NCBI RefSeq assembly: GCF_005954645.2
Contig: NZ_CP040695.2
Coordinates: 3,410,001-3,474,000 of the forward strand
Origin: Nocardioides sp. S-1144
GTDB lineage: Bacteria; Actinomycetota; Actinomycetes; Propionibacteriales; Nocardioidaceae
Reading direction: 5' to 3'
Length of the DNA stretch: 64,000 bases
The translations under genes were made by a program, and so were the position numbers. The notes beneath the pieces were generated by a model, which was given only the letters and a program-made list of their open reading frames with translations, did no database searches and was not told the origin of the DNA. This document shows positions 1 to 8,703 of the stretch, piece by piece; the stretch's first letter is position 1, and each line of letters starts with the position of its first letter.

Positions 1-222
1 CGCGTGCTCACCCCCGCCGACCTGGAGCGCCGCACGCTGACGCCGGGCGGCTCCATCTACGGGACGTCGTCCAACGGCGCCTCCGCGGCGTTCCGGCGCC
101 CGGCGAACCGCTCCCCCGTGCCCGGGCTCTACCTGGTCGGCGGCTCGTCGCACCCCGGCGGCGGGCTGCCGCTGGTGCTGCTCTCGGCCCGCATCGTCGC
201 CGACCTGGTCGGCCCGGCCTGA
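1..222 (+). CDS. C-terminal end of a CrtI-family FAD-dependent desaturase (partial)
   Basis: The frame is open from the window edge to a TGA and gives 73 residues of a protein whose start lies outside. The tail YLVGGSSHPGGGLPLV is the C-terminal FAD-binding signature of carotenoid desaturases, ketolases and related amine oxidases, where this Gly-rich turn contacts the flavin. It converges on the carotenoid genes at 233-3428, so it is probably a second carotenoid-modifying enzyme of the same pathway. The exact reaction (desaturase, ketolase or isomerase) cannot be told from the tail. Confidence 0.8.
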   Translation, partial: RVLTPADLERRTLTPGGSIYGTSSNGASAAFRRPANRSPVPGLYLVGGSSHPGGGLPLVLLSARIVADLVGPA

Positions 223-232
223 ACGAGCCGGC

Positions 233-928
233 CTAGGCGAGCCGGCGGCGGACGACGGCCAGCAGGTGCACGAGGCCGACGACGGCCAGCGCCGTCCCGA
301 CCACGGCCGCGCCGGTCGCGACCACGTCCCCGTCCACCCGGGGCAGGACGTCGACGCCGACCTCGCGCGCGCACCACTCCAGCCCGCAGAGCAGCGCCGC
401 GAACGCCGCCACGATCACCCGGGTGGGGCGCTCGGCGACGGTCACCGCTCCGGGGCCGCCCATCCCGGCGGCCTGGGCCGTCGAGCGGACCGACTCGTGC
501 AGCAGGCCGAGCGCGCCGTAGGTCGCACCGAGCCAGAGCGGCGCGCCCAGGACGACCACGGTGAGAACGAGGAGGAGGTCGGAGACGCGATCGGCGAGGG
601 GGTCGAGCACCTGGCCCCAGCGCGACGAGGTGCCCGAGCGCGAGGCGAGCGCTCCGTCGACGCCGTCGAGGACGGCGGCCGCCACCATCACCGGGACGGC
701 GGCCAGCGGCCAGGCGGCACCGGCCGAGGCCAGGAGCGGGACCGTCACGGCGACGGCCACGCCCGCCGCCGTGACGGCGTCCGGGGCGACACCGCGGCGG
801 GCCAGGGGCCGCGCGCAGGCGTCGCTGAGCCGCACCCACCCGGCGACCCAGCCGGATCCGCGCGGGTCCAGCCCGCCGTGGCGCCGCGACCACTGGTCGA
901 GGGCGTCCTCACGGCGCGGGGCTGCCAT
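233..928 (-). CDS. CDP-alcohol phosphatidyltransferase family membrane protein
   Basis: The 231-aa product is an integral membrane enzyme of the family that moves a phospho-alcohol from or to CDP-linked lipid. The family motif is visible as DGVDGALASR followed by GQVLDPLAD, which supplies the metal-binding aspartates; one residue is inserted before the Arg compared with the DGxxAR consensus. Several hydrophobic segments follow. The ATG at 928 is chosen because it overlaps the crtI stop by one base (TGATG), implying translational coupling, although the frame is open further upstream. The alcohol substrate cannot be predicted. Placement within the carotenoid genes suggests co-expression, not necessarily a carotenoid reaction. 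Confidence 0.82.
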   Translation of the reverse strand: MAAPRREDALDQWSRRHGGLDPRGSGWVAGWVRLSDACARPLARRGVAPDAVTAAGVAVAVTVPLLASAGAAWPLAAVPVMVAAAVLDGVDGALASRSGTSSRWGQVLDPLADRVSDLLLVLTVVVLGAPLWLGATYGALGLLHESVRSTAQAAGMGGPGAVTVAERPTRVIVAAFAALLCGLEWCAREVGVDVLPRVDGDVVATGAAVVGTALAVVGLVHLLAVVRRRLA

Positions 929-2547
929 CAGACCGGGCTCGGACGCACCGAGGAGGTGGGCTCGACCGACGGGCCGGTCGAGCGGTCGCCGCGCAGCCGC
1001 TTGAGCACCAGCTCGGCGCTGATCAGGCACATCGGCAGCCCGATGCCGGGCACCGTGCTGTAGCCGGCGTAGTAGAGACCCTCGACCTTGCGGGAGGCGT
1101 TGCCGGCCCGGAAGAAGGCGCTCTGCCGCAGCACGTGGGCCGGGCCGAGCGCGCCGCCCGACCAGGAGTTGAGGTCGGCGAGGAAGTCACCGGGGCCGAG
1201 GGTGCGCCGCACGACCACCCGCTCGGCCAGGTCGGGGACGCCGGCCCACGCGGCCACCATCGCCACGGCCCGGTCGGCGATCGCCTCGACCTCCGGGTCG
1301 CCGGCGCCGTCGACGCCTCCCCGGCCGATGCCGGGGTCGGCCGGGACCGGCACGAGGACGAACACGTTCTCGGTGCCCGGAGGCGCCACCGACGCGTCGG
1401 TGGCCGAGGGCCGGCACACGTAGATCGAGGCCGGGTCGGGCACCCGGCTGGGCCGCTCGAAGATGGCGTCGAAGTTGTCCTTCCAGTCCTCGGTGAAGAA
1501 GAGCGAGTGGTGGGCCAGCTCGGGCAGCGAGCCGGTGACGCCGAGGTTCACCAGGACCGCGCCCGGCCCCGACACCGCCTTGTCCCACCAGGACTCGGGG
1601 TAGGTCTGCAGCGCGCGCGGCAGCAGGGCGGTCTCGACGTGGTGCAGGTCGGCGGCGCCGACGACGACGTCCGCGGGGCTCTCGTGCTCGGCCCCGCCGG
1701 CGTCGGTCCAGTGGACGCCGGTGACCCGGGCCGGGCGGCCGCGACGGCCGGTGCGGGGGGCGGTCGCGATGCTCGTCACCGTGCACCCCGTGCGCAGCTC
1801 GGCGCCGTGCGAGCGCCCCACCTCGGCGACCGCGGTGACGAGCCGGGTGAAGCCGCCCTGGGGGTAGCGGACGCCGTCGGCGAGGTCGAGCCAGCTCATC
1901 AGGTGGTACATCGCCGGCGCGCGGTCGGGCGAGGACCCGAGGAACACCGCGGGGTAGCCGAGGACCTGGCGCAGCCGGGGGTCGTCGAAGCGGGCGGCGA
2001 CGAACGACTCGAGCGAGCGGGAGAGCAGGGTCGCCAGCCGCGGCCCGTTGCGCAGGACCCGGCGCGCGGTGAACGCGGCCGCCGACTCGAAGCTCGTGTA
2101 GAGGAACTGCTGGACGGCGAGGTCGTAGACGGCCCGTGCCGAGGCCAGGTAGTCGCGCAGCCGGTCGCCGGCCCCCGGCTCGACGGACTCGAAGAGCCGC
2201 CGGTTCGCCGCCTCGTCGGCGCCGACGTCCAGCGCCGGGTGCTCCTCGAAGAAGACCCGGTAGCCGGGGTCGAGCCGCACCAGGTCGAGCTGCTCCTCCG
2301 TGGTGGTGCCGACGAGGCGGAAGAAGTGGTCGAAGACCTCGGGCATCAGCCACCACGAGGGCCCGGTGTCGAAGCGGAATCCGTCCTGCTCCCACGACCC
2401 GGCGCGCCCGCCGAGCTCGGCGTTCTGCTCCAGCAGCTCGACGTGGTGACCGTCGCGGGCGAGCAGCGCGGCGGTGGCGAGCCCGGCGATGCCGCCGCCG
2501 ACCACGACGACCCGCAGCGGCGTCCCGGGCCGGGGTGTCCGGGTCAT
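928..2547 (-). CDS. crtI: Phytoene desaturase (CrtI)
   Basis: The 539-aa length is usual for bacterial CrtI. An N-terminal Rossmann FAD motif (VVVVGGGIAGLATAALLA) is followed by the ADP-binding extension ELGGRAGSW, and the C-terminus carries the conserved GLYYAGYSTVPGIGLP flavin-binding segment. CrtI enzymes desaturate and isomerise 15-cis-phytoene to neurosporene or lycopene at the membrane. The start overlaps the stop of crtB by 4 bp (ATGA), so crtB and crtI are translationally coupled and sequential in the pathway. Step number and product cannot be deduced from sequence alone. Confidence 0.9.
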   Translation of the reverse strand: MTRTPRPGTPLRVVVVGGGIAGLATAALLARDGHHVELLEQNAELGGRAGSWEQDGFRFDTGPSWWLMPEVFDHFFRLVGTTTEEQLDLVRLDPGYRVFFEEHPALDVGADEAANRRLFESVEPGAGDRLRDYLASARAVYDLAVQQFLYTSFESAAAFTARRVLRNGPRLATLLSRSLESFVAARFDDPRLRQVLGYPAVFLGSSPDRAPAMYHLMSWLDLADGVRYPQGGFTRLVTAVAEVGRSHGAELRTGCTVTSIATAPRTGRRGRPARVTGVHWTDAGGAEHESPADVVVGAADLHHVETALLPRALQTYPESWWDKAVSGPGAVLVNLGVTGSLPELAHHSLFFTEDWKDNFDAIFERPSRVPDPASIYVCRPSATDASVAPPGTENVFVLVPVPADPGIGRGGVDGAGDPEVEAIADRAVAMVAAWAGVPDLAERVVVRRTLGPGDFLADLNSWSGGALGPAHVLRQSAFFRAGNASRKVEGLYYAGYSTVPGIGLPMCLISAELVLKRLRGDRSTGPSVEPTSSVRPSPV

Positions 2548-3428
2548 CGCGCCGCGCTCGCGACGCGCGGGCGGCCCCCACGCACCAGCACCGCGGCCAC
2601 GAGCCGGGCCTTGACCGGGTGCGGCACCCGGACCCGGGTCTCGCGCAGCACGGCCGCCGGGGTCGCGCGCAGCCGCGTCGAGAGATCGGCGAAGAGGTCG
2701 TGGGCCGCGCAGACCGCGAGCCGGCTGCTGCGCGGGAGCCGCCGGACGACGGCGGCCGCGGCGGCCAGGTCGGCGTCGATGTCGTCGAGCAGCACGTCGC
2801 GCTCGGCGTCGGTGAGCCGCCGGGGGTCGATCCCGGGGAAGTAGCTGCGTCCGAGCGTGTCGTGGTCCTCGCCGAGGTCGCGCAGGAAGTTGACCTTCTG
2901 GAACGCCGCACCCAGGCGTCGCGCACCCGGCGCCAGCTCGTCGTAGCGGCTCGCGGGGTCGGGCTCCTCCACGACGAACGCGCGCAGGCACATCAGCCCC
3001 ACGACCTCCGAGGACCCGTAGACGTACTCCGCGAACGACGCGGCGTCGTGCTCGCGGCGCTCCAGGTCGGTGCGCATCGAGGCGAAGAACGGCACGACCA
3101 GCTCGGGCTCGACGCCGCACCGCCGCGCTGTGCGGGCGAAGGCGTGGACCACGAGGTTGCTGCTCTGCCCGGTGCGCATGGCGCTCAGCGTCTCCTCCTC
3201 CAGCGTCGCCAGGGCCTCGGCCTGCTGCCCGGCGGCGGCGTCGGGACGGGGGGCGTCGACGACCTCGTCGGCGACCCGCACCAGCGCGTAGACGTTGCGC
3301 ACGTGGTGCCGCACCGGTTCCGCGAGCAGCCGGGACGCGAGCCCGAACGACGAGGAGTACGCGCCGATGACCAGCGCCGCGCTCGCGTCGGCCACGTCGT
3401 CGTACGTCTCGTGGGGGGCAGGTCGCAC
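2544..3428 (-). CDS. crtB: Phytoene synthase (CrtB), internal GTG start
   Basis: The product condenses two geranylgeranyl-PP to phytoene. Both Asp-rich motifs are present: DEVVD in the first half and NFLRDLGED in the second. From the GTG at 3428 the product is 294 aa, the normal size. That GTG is preceded by CGAGGAG at 5-nt spacing, the best ribosome site in the area, while an ATG at 3476 has none. The frame is open far upstream into an SGNH hydrolase, so CrtB may also be made as the C-terminal half of a fusion. It overlaps crtI by 4 bp. Confidence 0.85.
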   Translation of the reverse strand: MRPAPHETYDDVADASAALVIGAYSSSFGLASRLLAEPVRHHVRNVYALVRVADEVVDAPRPDAAAGQQAEALATLEEETLSAMRTGQSSNLVVHAFARTARRCGVEPELVVPFFASMRTDLERREHDAASFAEYVYGSSEVVGLMCLRAFVVEEPDPASRYDELAPGARRLGAAFQKVNFLRDLGEDHDTLGRSYFPGIDPRRLTDAERDVLLDDIDADLAAAAAVVRRLPRSSRLAVCAAHDLFADLSTRLRATPAAVLRETRVRVPHPVKARLVAAVLVRGGRPRVASAAR

Positions 3429-4136
3429 CGGGGCTCCTCGGGGTTCTGGGCGGCTCGAGATGTCTCGGCCCTCCATGGTGTGTGGAGCGGGGCGACGGCG
3501 CCCCACCCTTTCGTGACCCAGTTCGGCCCAGCGCCGCGACGCGGCGTCGAGCGTCGCGGCCAGCACGGCCGGGAGCACGGCGTCGGCGATGACGGCGTAG
3601 CCCGCGCTGGAGGGGTGGAACCGGTCGGCCGAGAAGAGCGCCGGGTCGCGCGCGAACGCCCCGGACGCGCGGTGGTCGGGGTCCCCGACCCGTCCGCCGG
3701 CGGCCAGCACGGCCGCCACCTGCCGGCTGCGGAGGTCCTCGGCCGCCGCGCGGACGACGTCGCGGAGGAAGGGCGGCACGTGCGGCACCGCGCTCAGGTC
3801 CGGGGCGGGCGCGACGACCACCTCGGTGCCGCCCGCCCGGAGCCGGCGCACGGCGTCCGAGAGGGCCTGCACCGCCGGCCCGACCGGCTCGAGGTGGGTG
3901 AGGTCGTTGGCGCCGATGACGACCACCGCGACGTCGGCGCCCCAGGGGAGGGCGGTGTCCACCTGCGCGGCGAGGCCGCGACTGCGCGCCCCGGGGACGG
4001 CCACCACGCGCGAGACGACCGTCAGGTCACGGGCCTCGAGGGCCGCGACCAGCCGGGGCGCGAGCCGGTCCTGCTCGCGCGCCGCACCCTGGCCCCACGC
4101 GATCGAGTCTCCGAGGACGACGAGCTTCAGGGTCAT
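2544..4136 (-). CDS. SGNH/GDSL hydrolase reading in frame through phytoene synthase (possible fusion)
   Basis: From ATG 4136 (GGAGG just upstream) residues 1-205 form an SGNH hydrolase: block I VVLGDSIAWGQG with the nucleophilic Ser, block III GANDL, and block V DRFHPSSAGY with the Asp and His. No stop codon separates this from crtB, so the frame yields one 530-aa product: hydrolase, a basic Pro/Arg-rich linker of roughly 40 residues, then phytoene synthase. A strong internal start at 3428 suggests crtB is also made alone. Either this is a real bifunctional polypeptide or a lost or mis-sequenced stop in the linker. The substrate of the hydrolase is unknown. Confidence 0.65.
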   Translation of the reverse strand: MTLKLVVLGDSIAWGQGAAREQDRLAPRLVAALEARDLTVVSRVVAVPGARSRGLAAQVDTALPWGADVAVVVIGANDLTHLEPVGPAVQALSDAVRRLRAGGTEVVVAPAPDLSAVPHVPPFLRDVVRAAAEDLRSRQVAAVLAAGGRVGDPDHRASGAFARDPALFSADRFHPSSAGYAVIADAVLPAVLAATLDAASRRWAELGHERVGRRRPAPHTMEGRDISSRPEPRGAPVRPAPHETYDDVADASAALVIGAYSSSFGLASRLLAEPVRHHVRNVYALVRVADEVVDAPRPDAAAGQQAEALATLEEETLSAMRTGQSSNLVVHAFARTARRCGVEPELVVPFFASMRTDLERREHDAASFAEYVYGSSEVVGLMCLRAFVVEEPDPASRYDELAPGARRLGAAFQKVNFLRDLGEDHDTLGRSYFPGIDPRRLTDAERDVLLDDIDADLAAAAAVVRRLPRSSRLAVCAAHDLFADLSTRLRATPAAVLRETRVRVPHPVKARLVAAVLVRGGRPRVASAAR

Positions 4137-4172
4137 GCCCTCCAGCAGACCAGCCACCCCCAACGGGTGAGG

Positions 4173-4892
4173 TCAGGCCCGGGCCGGCAGCAGGCAGAGC
4201 TCGTTGCCCGACGGGTCGGTGAAGGAGGTCCAGGGGAGGTCGCCCCAGTCGGTGCGCAGCGGCGCGCCCCCGCGCTCGGCGATGCCGGCCGCGACCGTGT
4301 CGAGGTCGTCGCCGGCCTCGAGCCGGACGTCGAGGTGGCACCGGTTCTTGGTCGGGCCGTGCGGTGCCGCCTCCGCCACCATCTCGAGCAGCGGGCCCCG
4401 CAGCGACGGGTGCCTCAGCGACCGCGGCGCGGAACCCGTCACGTCGGTCCAGCCGGTCAGCCACGCCCAGAACGCCGCGTCGCGGTCGGGGTCGGCCGAC
4501 GCGAGCGGCAGGGAGGCGACCGGACCGCTGCCGGCGTGCGCCGCACGCTCCTCCAGCACGCAGCACGGGTTGCCCTCCGGGTCGGCCAGCACCACCCACG
4601 GCACGTCGCCCTGACCGATGTCGAGGCGGCGCGCGCCCAGCGCGAGCAGCCGCGCGACCTCCTCGTCCTGGTGCGGTCCGCCGGCCAGGTCCACGTGCAG
4701 CCGCGGCGCGGGGGGAGCCGGCTCGGACACCTGCTGGAAGCACAGGTCGAGCTCCGGGCCCCCGGGGACGGCGAGCCGGGTCTCGAAGATGCCCGGCTCG
4801 TCGGTCAGCCGCTCACCCTCGACCACCGCCTCCCAGAACCGGCCCAGCCGCTGGGGATCGAGGGCGTCGATCACGAGGTTCTCGAGGTACAT
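4173..4892 (-). CDS. VOC (glyoxalase/bleomycin-resistance fold) protein with two modules
   Basis: The 239-aa product has two tandem VOC half-domains. Module one starts at MYLENLVIDA and ends with VVLADPEGNPCCVLE; module two ends with TSFTDPSGNELCLLP. The D-P-x-G-N strand is the family hallmark. The ATG at 4892 starts directly at the first beta strand; an upstream in-frame start would add an unconserved 33-residue leader. VOC proteins include lyases, dioxygenases and antibiotic-binding proteins, and nothing here selects among them. It lies 36 bp upstream of the SGNH/crtB frame on the same strand and could be co-transcribed. Confidence 0.75.
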   Translation of the reverse strand: MYLENLVIDALDPQRLGRFWEAVVEGERLTDEPGIFETRLAVPGGPELDLCFQQVSEPAPPAPRLHVDLAGGPHQDEEVARLLALGARRLDIGQGDVPWVVLADPEGNPCCVLEERAAHAGSGPVASLPLASADPDRDAAFWAWLTGWTDVTGSAPRSLRHPSLRGPLLEMVAEAAPHGPTKNRCHLDVRLEAGDDLDTVAAGIAERGGAPLRTDWGDLPWTSFTDPSGNELCLLPARA

Positions 4893-5014
4893 GCGGCCAC
4901 GGTAGGTCCACCGCGCGGACCCCGTCACGCCCCGCACCGGCACCACCGGGGTGGCTGGACCGGCCGCCGACGGGGTACCGGGGACCACCACCCCCCGACC
5001 GAGAGGTACCTGAC

Positions 5015-6088
5015 GTGCGCATCGTCATCACCGGCGCCACCGGCAACGTCGGCACGGCCGTCGTCCGCCGGCTCGCCGCCGAGCACGACCTCGTCGGCGT
5101 CGTGCGCCGTCCGCCCCACCCGCCGTCGGGGGCCGAGGAGCCGCTGGACGCCGTGCGCTGGGTGACCGCCGACCTCGCGAGCGACACCTCCGTGCCGGTC
5201 CTGCGCGAGGCCTTCGCCGGTGCCGACGCCGTGGTGCACCTCGTGTGGGCCTTCCAGCCCTCCCACCGGCTCGACCAGCTCGAGCAGACCGGGCCCGGCG
5301 GGACCGACCGGGTGCTCACCGCGGTGCGCGCGGCCGGGGTGCGGCACCTCGTGCACATGTCGTCGGTCGGTGCCTACTCGCCGCGGACCTCCGACGTGCC
5401 GGTCACCGAGGACCACCCCACCGGCGGCATCCCGGGGTCGCCCTACAGCCAGCACAAGGCGGCCGCCGAGCGGCTGCTCGACACCTTCGAGCGGACCACC
5501 ACCGACCACGTGGTCACCCGCCTGCGCCCCGGCATCGTCGGGCAGCGCGGCGCGGGCAGCGCCCTGCTGCGGTACGGGCTGCCGGCGCTGGCGCCGGCCG
5601 GGCTGGTCCGGCTCGTGCCGCTGCTGCCCGTCGACCGCGGCCTCGAGCTCCCGATGGTGCACGCCGACGACGTCGCGGAGGCGATCGCGCGCGTCCTCGA
5701 CGTGCGAGCGCCGGGCCCCTTCAACCTCGCTGCGGCACCGGTGATCACCGTCGAGCACCTCGCCGCCGCGCTCGGTGCCCGGCACGTGCACGTGCCCCTC
5801 GGCGTGGTGCGGGCCGCCGTCGCTGCGTCCTGGCACGCCCGGGTGCAGCCCCTCGACCCGGGCTGGATCGACCTGGCCGGCAGCGTGCCGCTGATGGACT
5901 GCTCCCGCGCCGAGCAGGAGCTGGGCTGGGTGCCGGCCACCGACGCCGTCTCGACGCTCCAGCAGGTCGTCGACGGCATGGGCGAGCGCGCGCACCTGCC
6001 GACGCCCGCGCTGCGCCCCCGGACCCTCGTGGACTCGGCCCGCCGCTTCCTCGCTGAGGGCCCGGTCTCGCGTCGCGACCGGCCCTGA
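5015..6088 (+). CDS. NAD-dependent epimerase/dehydratase family protein (extended SDR)
   Basis: The 357-aa product begins VRIVITGATGNVG, the Rossmann glycine motif, and has the SDR catalytic pair as YSQHK near residue 150 after an SSVGAYSP strand. The GTG at 5015 is chosen because it starts right at the first beta strand and has GAGAGG 8 nt upstream; the long open frame before it is antisense to the VOC gene. The family acts on nucleotide sugars or related oxidoreduction substrates. The C-terminal part (after residue 230) is divergent, so no substrate is assigned. It is divergent from the VOC gene. Confidence 0.8.
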   Translation: MRIVITGATGNVGTAVVRRLAAEHDLVGVVRRPPHPPSGAEEPLDAVRWVTADLASDTSVPVLREAFAGADAVVHLVWAFQPSHRLDQLEQTGPGGTDRVLTAVRAAGVRHLVHMSSVGAYSPRTSDVPVTEDHPTGGIPGSPYSQHKAAAERLLDTFERTTTDHVVTRLRPGIVGQRGAGSALLRYGLPALAPAGLVRLVPLLPVDRGLELPMVHADDVAEAIARVLDVRAPGPFNLAAAPVITVEHLAAALGARHVHVPLGVVRAAVAASWHARVQPLDPGWIDLAGSVPLMDCSRAEQELGWVPATDAVSTLQQVVDGMGERAHLPTPALRPRTLVDSARRFLAEGPVSRRDRP

Positions 6089-6100
6089 CCCCGGGTACCC

Positions 6101-6616
6101 CTAGCCGCGCGGGGGACGGCCTCCGCCCGAGGGCCCGCTCGTCCGGGCCAGCAGCCACCCGCCGACCACCAGCAGGGCGCCGAGGGCGAGGAAGCCCAGG
6201 TCCCAGGCGAGCGGGGCGCCGACGTCGTCGCGGACGTGGTGGATCCCCAGCACGTGGTGGTCGACCACGCCCTCGACGAGGTTGAAGACGCCCCAGCCGG
6301 CGAGGATCGCGCCGAGGTGGAACCGCCAGGCGGGCGCGAACCGGCCAGCGCGCCACTGTCGCATCGTCACCACGCAGGCGGCCACCACCACCAGCCACGA
6401 CACGACGTGGAACAGGCCGTCGGCCAGCGTGTTCGCCTCGAGGCCGGCCACGGTGGTGGTGGGGTGGGCGTCGGTGTGGCTGACCAGGTGGTGCCACTGC
6501 AGGATCTGGTGGAGCACGATCCCGTCGACGAAGCCGCCGAGCCCGATCCCGTAGAGGAACCCGGGCAGCGCGGCGGACCGGTCGGTGCCGCCGCGTGGTT
6601 CGGTTCGCAGGGTCAT
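6101..6616 (-). CDS. DUF2243 membrane protein
   Basis: The 171-aa protein has four or five hydrophobic helices. The segment GGFVDGIVLHQILQWHH is the signature of the DUF2243 family, whose conserved Asp and His residues line the first helices, and a second His-rich stretch (EGVVDHHVLGIHHV) follows. The family is of unknown function. It is convergent with the epimerase at 5015-6088 and separated by only 12 bp. Confidence 0.8.
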   Translation of the reverse strand: MTLRTEPRGGTDRSAALPGFLYGIGLGGFVDGIVLHQILQWHHLVSHTDAHPTTTVAGLEANTLADGLFHVVSWLVVVAACVVTMRQWRAGRFAPAWRFHLGAILAGWGVFNLVEGVVDHHVLGIHHVRDDVGAPLAWDLGFLALGALLVVGGWLLARTSGPSGGGRPPRG

Positions 6617-6677
6617 CCCACCCGGTACCCCGCGGGGCTGCCTCCCAGACGCTGGCGGCGCGGTGGTCGCGAGGGCC

Positions 6678-7322
6678 CTAGGGGCGCAGGGTCCGGGAGC
6701 GGTCGGGCTTGAAGCCCTGCTCGGTGCCCCAGAGCACCGCCTGCGTGCGGCTCTCGACGCCGATCTTGCGGTAGAGGTTGCGGATGTGGGTCTTCACGGT
6801 GTTCATCCCGATCCAGGCCCGGCGGGTGATCTCCTCGTTGCTCAGCCCCTGGCAGATCAGCCCCAGCACCTCCGACTCGCGCGCGCTCAGCCCGTGCTCC
6901 TCACCGGGCCAGCGGCCGAACGCGTCGCCGTCGGGCTGCCCGGCGCCCGCGGGCGTGACGACCTCGCCGGCGTGGATCCGCTCGATCGCGTCGACGAGCT
7001 GCTCGGCGTCGACGCCCTTCGAGACGTAACCGCCAGCCCCGGCGGCGACGGAGCGGCGCACCAGGTCGGCGTCGGTGTTCCAGCTGAAGATGACGACCCG
7101 GGCGGTCCCGTGGTCGAGCAGGGCGTCGACGTCGACGTCGGAGCCCTGCACCTGGCCGAAGGAGTCGTAGAGGACGACGTCGACGTCGCTGACGACGGGT
7201 TGGCGGCTGTCGAGCTCCACGACGCGCACCCGCTCGGCGAACGGCGCGAGGACGGCGGCGGTCCCGGCCACGACGATCTCGTAGTCGTTGACGATCGCGA
7301 CCCGTACCGGCTGTTTCGACAT
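6678..7322 (-). CDS. LuxR/NarL-family response regulator-like protein
   Basis: The 214-aa protein starts MSKQPVRVAIVNDYEIV, a receiver-like fold in which an Asp is retained in VVLYDSFGQ. The C-terminal GerE helix-turn-helix carries LSARESEVLGLICQGLSNEEI and NTVKTHIRNLYRKIGV. No histidine kinase is adjacent, so it may be an orphan or atypical (phosphorylation-independent) receiver. It has the same architecture as the regulator inside the integrated element (35619-36308). Signal and targets are not visible. Confidence 0.82.
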   Translation of the reverse strand: MSKQPVRVAIVNDYEIVVAGTAAVLAPFAERVRVVELDSRQPVVSDVDVVLYDSFGQVQGSDVDVDALLDHGTARVVIFSWNTDADLVRRSVAAGAGGYVSKGVDAEQLVDAIERIHAGEVVTPAGAGQPDGDAFGRWPGEEHGLSARESEVLGLICQGLSNEEITRRAWIGMNTVKTHIRNLYRKIGVESRTQAVLWGTEQGFKPDRSRTLRP

Positions 7323-7372
7323 GCTCGGCACGATAGCCGTGTCGGCGCGCACCGTCGGGGTGAGTGACGCGG

Positions 7373-8074
7373 TCAGGTGAGCAGGTCGATGACGCAGCCG
7401 ACCATCGCCTCGAGCGAGACCCCGGCGCGGAGGGCGGCGTCGAGCAACCGCTCGGAGCCGGCCTCGACGGTGATGTCGAGGTCGCCGGCCAGCAGCGTCG
7501 CGGCCACCGCGAGCCGGGTCGCGACGCCGAGGGCGGCCTCGCCCCTGGCCGCCGCCTCCCGGGTCGACCAGGCCAGGTCGGCGTTGAGCACCGCGCCCTC
7601 GAGCCAGGTGCCCAGGATCGAGCTGACCTCGGCGGCGCGCGTGACGAAGGCGTGGGGCGTGGAGGCGTAGAGGTTGAAGACGCCCACCACCCGGGTCTGG
7701 TCGAGCATCGGCAGCGACAGCGTGCTCGCGACCCCGCGCGAGGCGGCGGCCCTCGCGAAGTGGTGCCAGCGCGCCTCGTCGAGTGCGTCGTCGGTGACGT
7801 CGAGGTGGACCGTCTCGTCGACCTCCGCGGCGTGGACGCAGGGCCCGCCGGCCACGTACTGCACGCCGTCGAGGAGCGCGACGTCGGTGTCGGTCGAGGC
7901 CAGGGTGAAGGTGACGACCGGGTCGGTGAGCGACACGCTCATCCCCATGCACGCCGGCACCACGCGCTGCACCCGCCCGGCGAGCTCCTGCAGCCGGGTG
8001 AGGAGGTCCTCGCCGTGGAGCAGGAACGGGCCGAAGGCGTCGTCGGCACGCAGGGTGCCAGGGGTCGGTTCCAC
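7373..8074 (-). CDS. GAF domain-containing protein
   Basis: The 233-aa product has a GAF fold in the first 160 residues, with GVQYVAGGPCVHA and STLSLPMLDQTRVVGVFNLYAS typical of actinobacterial GAF sensors. The C-terminal 60 residues are helical and sit where many relatives carry an ANTAR RNA-binding domain, but the ANTAR consensus is not convincing. GTG 8074 is preferred since GGGGAG lies 5 nt upstream. It is upstream of and same-stranded with the LuxR gene (50 bp gap), so the two may share a stress response. Confidence 0.72.
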   Translation of the reverse strand: MEPTPGTLRADDAFGPFLLHGEDLLTRLQELAGRVQRVVPACMGMSVSLTDPVVTFTLASTDTDVALLDGVQYVAGGPCVHAAEVDETVHLDVTDDALDEARWHHFARAAASRGVASTLSLPMLDQTRVVGVFNLYASTPHAFVTRAAEVSSILGTWLEGAVLNADLAWSTREAAARGEAALGVATRLAVAATLLAGDLDITVEAGSERLLDAALRAGVSLEAMVGCVIDLLT

Positions 8075-8251
8075 GGTCACTCCCCACGAGGTCGGTCGAG
8101 CAGCAGGTCGGAAGGACGAGCCTAGGCGCGACACCGGCCCGCCACGCCACCCCGAGGAGCGTGGTGGGGACCCGGACACCTCGGCGGGTGGTGGGCAACC
8201 GGCGAGGAATCGCGCACCGTGGTGGCCAGACCCCCTAGCGAGGAGAACGCC

Positions 8252-8623
8252 ATGACCTCTGCCGATCGCATCCGCGCCGACGCCCTCGTGCCCGGCTCCG
8301 TGCACGCCGTGGGCCAGTGGGCCGTGGGCACGAGCAACGGCGAGCCGTTCGCGGTCTCGCGTCGCTGCCGCCACCAGCTCGCCGACCTGTCGAAGGGCTC
8401 GGTGGACGCCGACGGCTGCCTGGTGTGCCCGTGGCACCGCAGCACCTACGACGTCCGCACCGGCGCCATGCTCAAGGGACCCGACGGGTTCCTCGGCCTG
8501 CACCGGCGCATCCCGGGGTACGGCCGCCTGGTGCTCTCCTACGCGCGCCACCTCCGCCTGCGGACCCGGTCGCTGACACGTCGCGGGGACGACCTCGTCG
8601 TCGACGAGCGTCGTCCGCGCTGA
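8252..8623 (+). CDS. Rieske (2Fe-2S) domain protein
   Basis: The 123-aa product carries a complete Rieske cluster motif: C39-x-H41 and C59-x2-H62 (CPWHRSTYDVRTG), which binds a [2Fe-2S] centre with two Cys and two His. The ATG at 8252 has AGGAG 6 nt upstream. It is a stand-alone ferredoxin-type protein with no adjacent oxygenase. It is followed by a strong hairpin terminator at 8650-8692. The electron-transfer partner is unknown. Confidence 0.82.
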   Translation: MTSADRIRADALVPGSVHAVGQWAVGTSNGEPFAVSRRCRHQLADLSKGSVDADGCLVCPWHRSTYDVRTGAMLKGPDGFLGLHRRIPGYGRLVLSYARHLRLRTRSLTRRGDDLVVDERRPR

Positions 8624-8649
8624 GGGTCCTCCACGCCGGGACGCACGAC

Positions 8650-8692
8650 GAGGCCCCCGGTACCGCCGATCGCTCGGCGGTACGGGGGCCTC
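8650..8692 (+). terminator. Rho-independent-type hairpin, bidirectional
   Basis: An 18-bp stem (left arm GAGGCCCC..., one bulged G) encloses a six-base loop between the convergent Rieske and DUF3618 genes. There is no long T tract, as usual at this GC content. It probably serves both strands. Confidence 0.75.
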
Positions 8693-8703
8693 GTGGTGGG
8701 TGC

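Noticed and set aside
1135..2844. Long plus-strand open frame
   Set aside because: It is antisense to crtI and crtB, which have clear motifs; the Gly/Arg/Ala-rich translation is a high-GC shadow.
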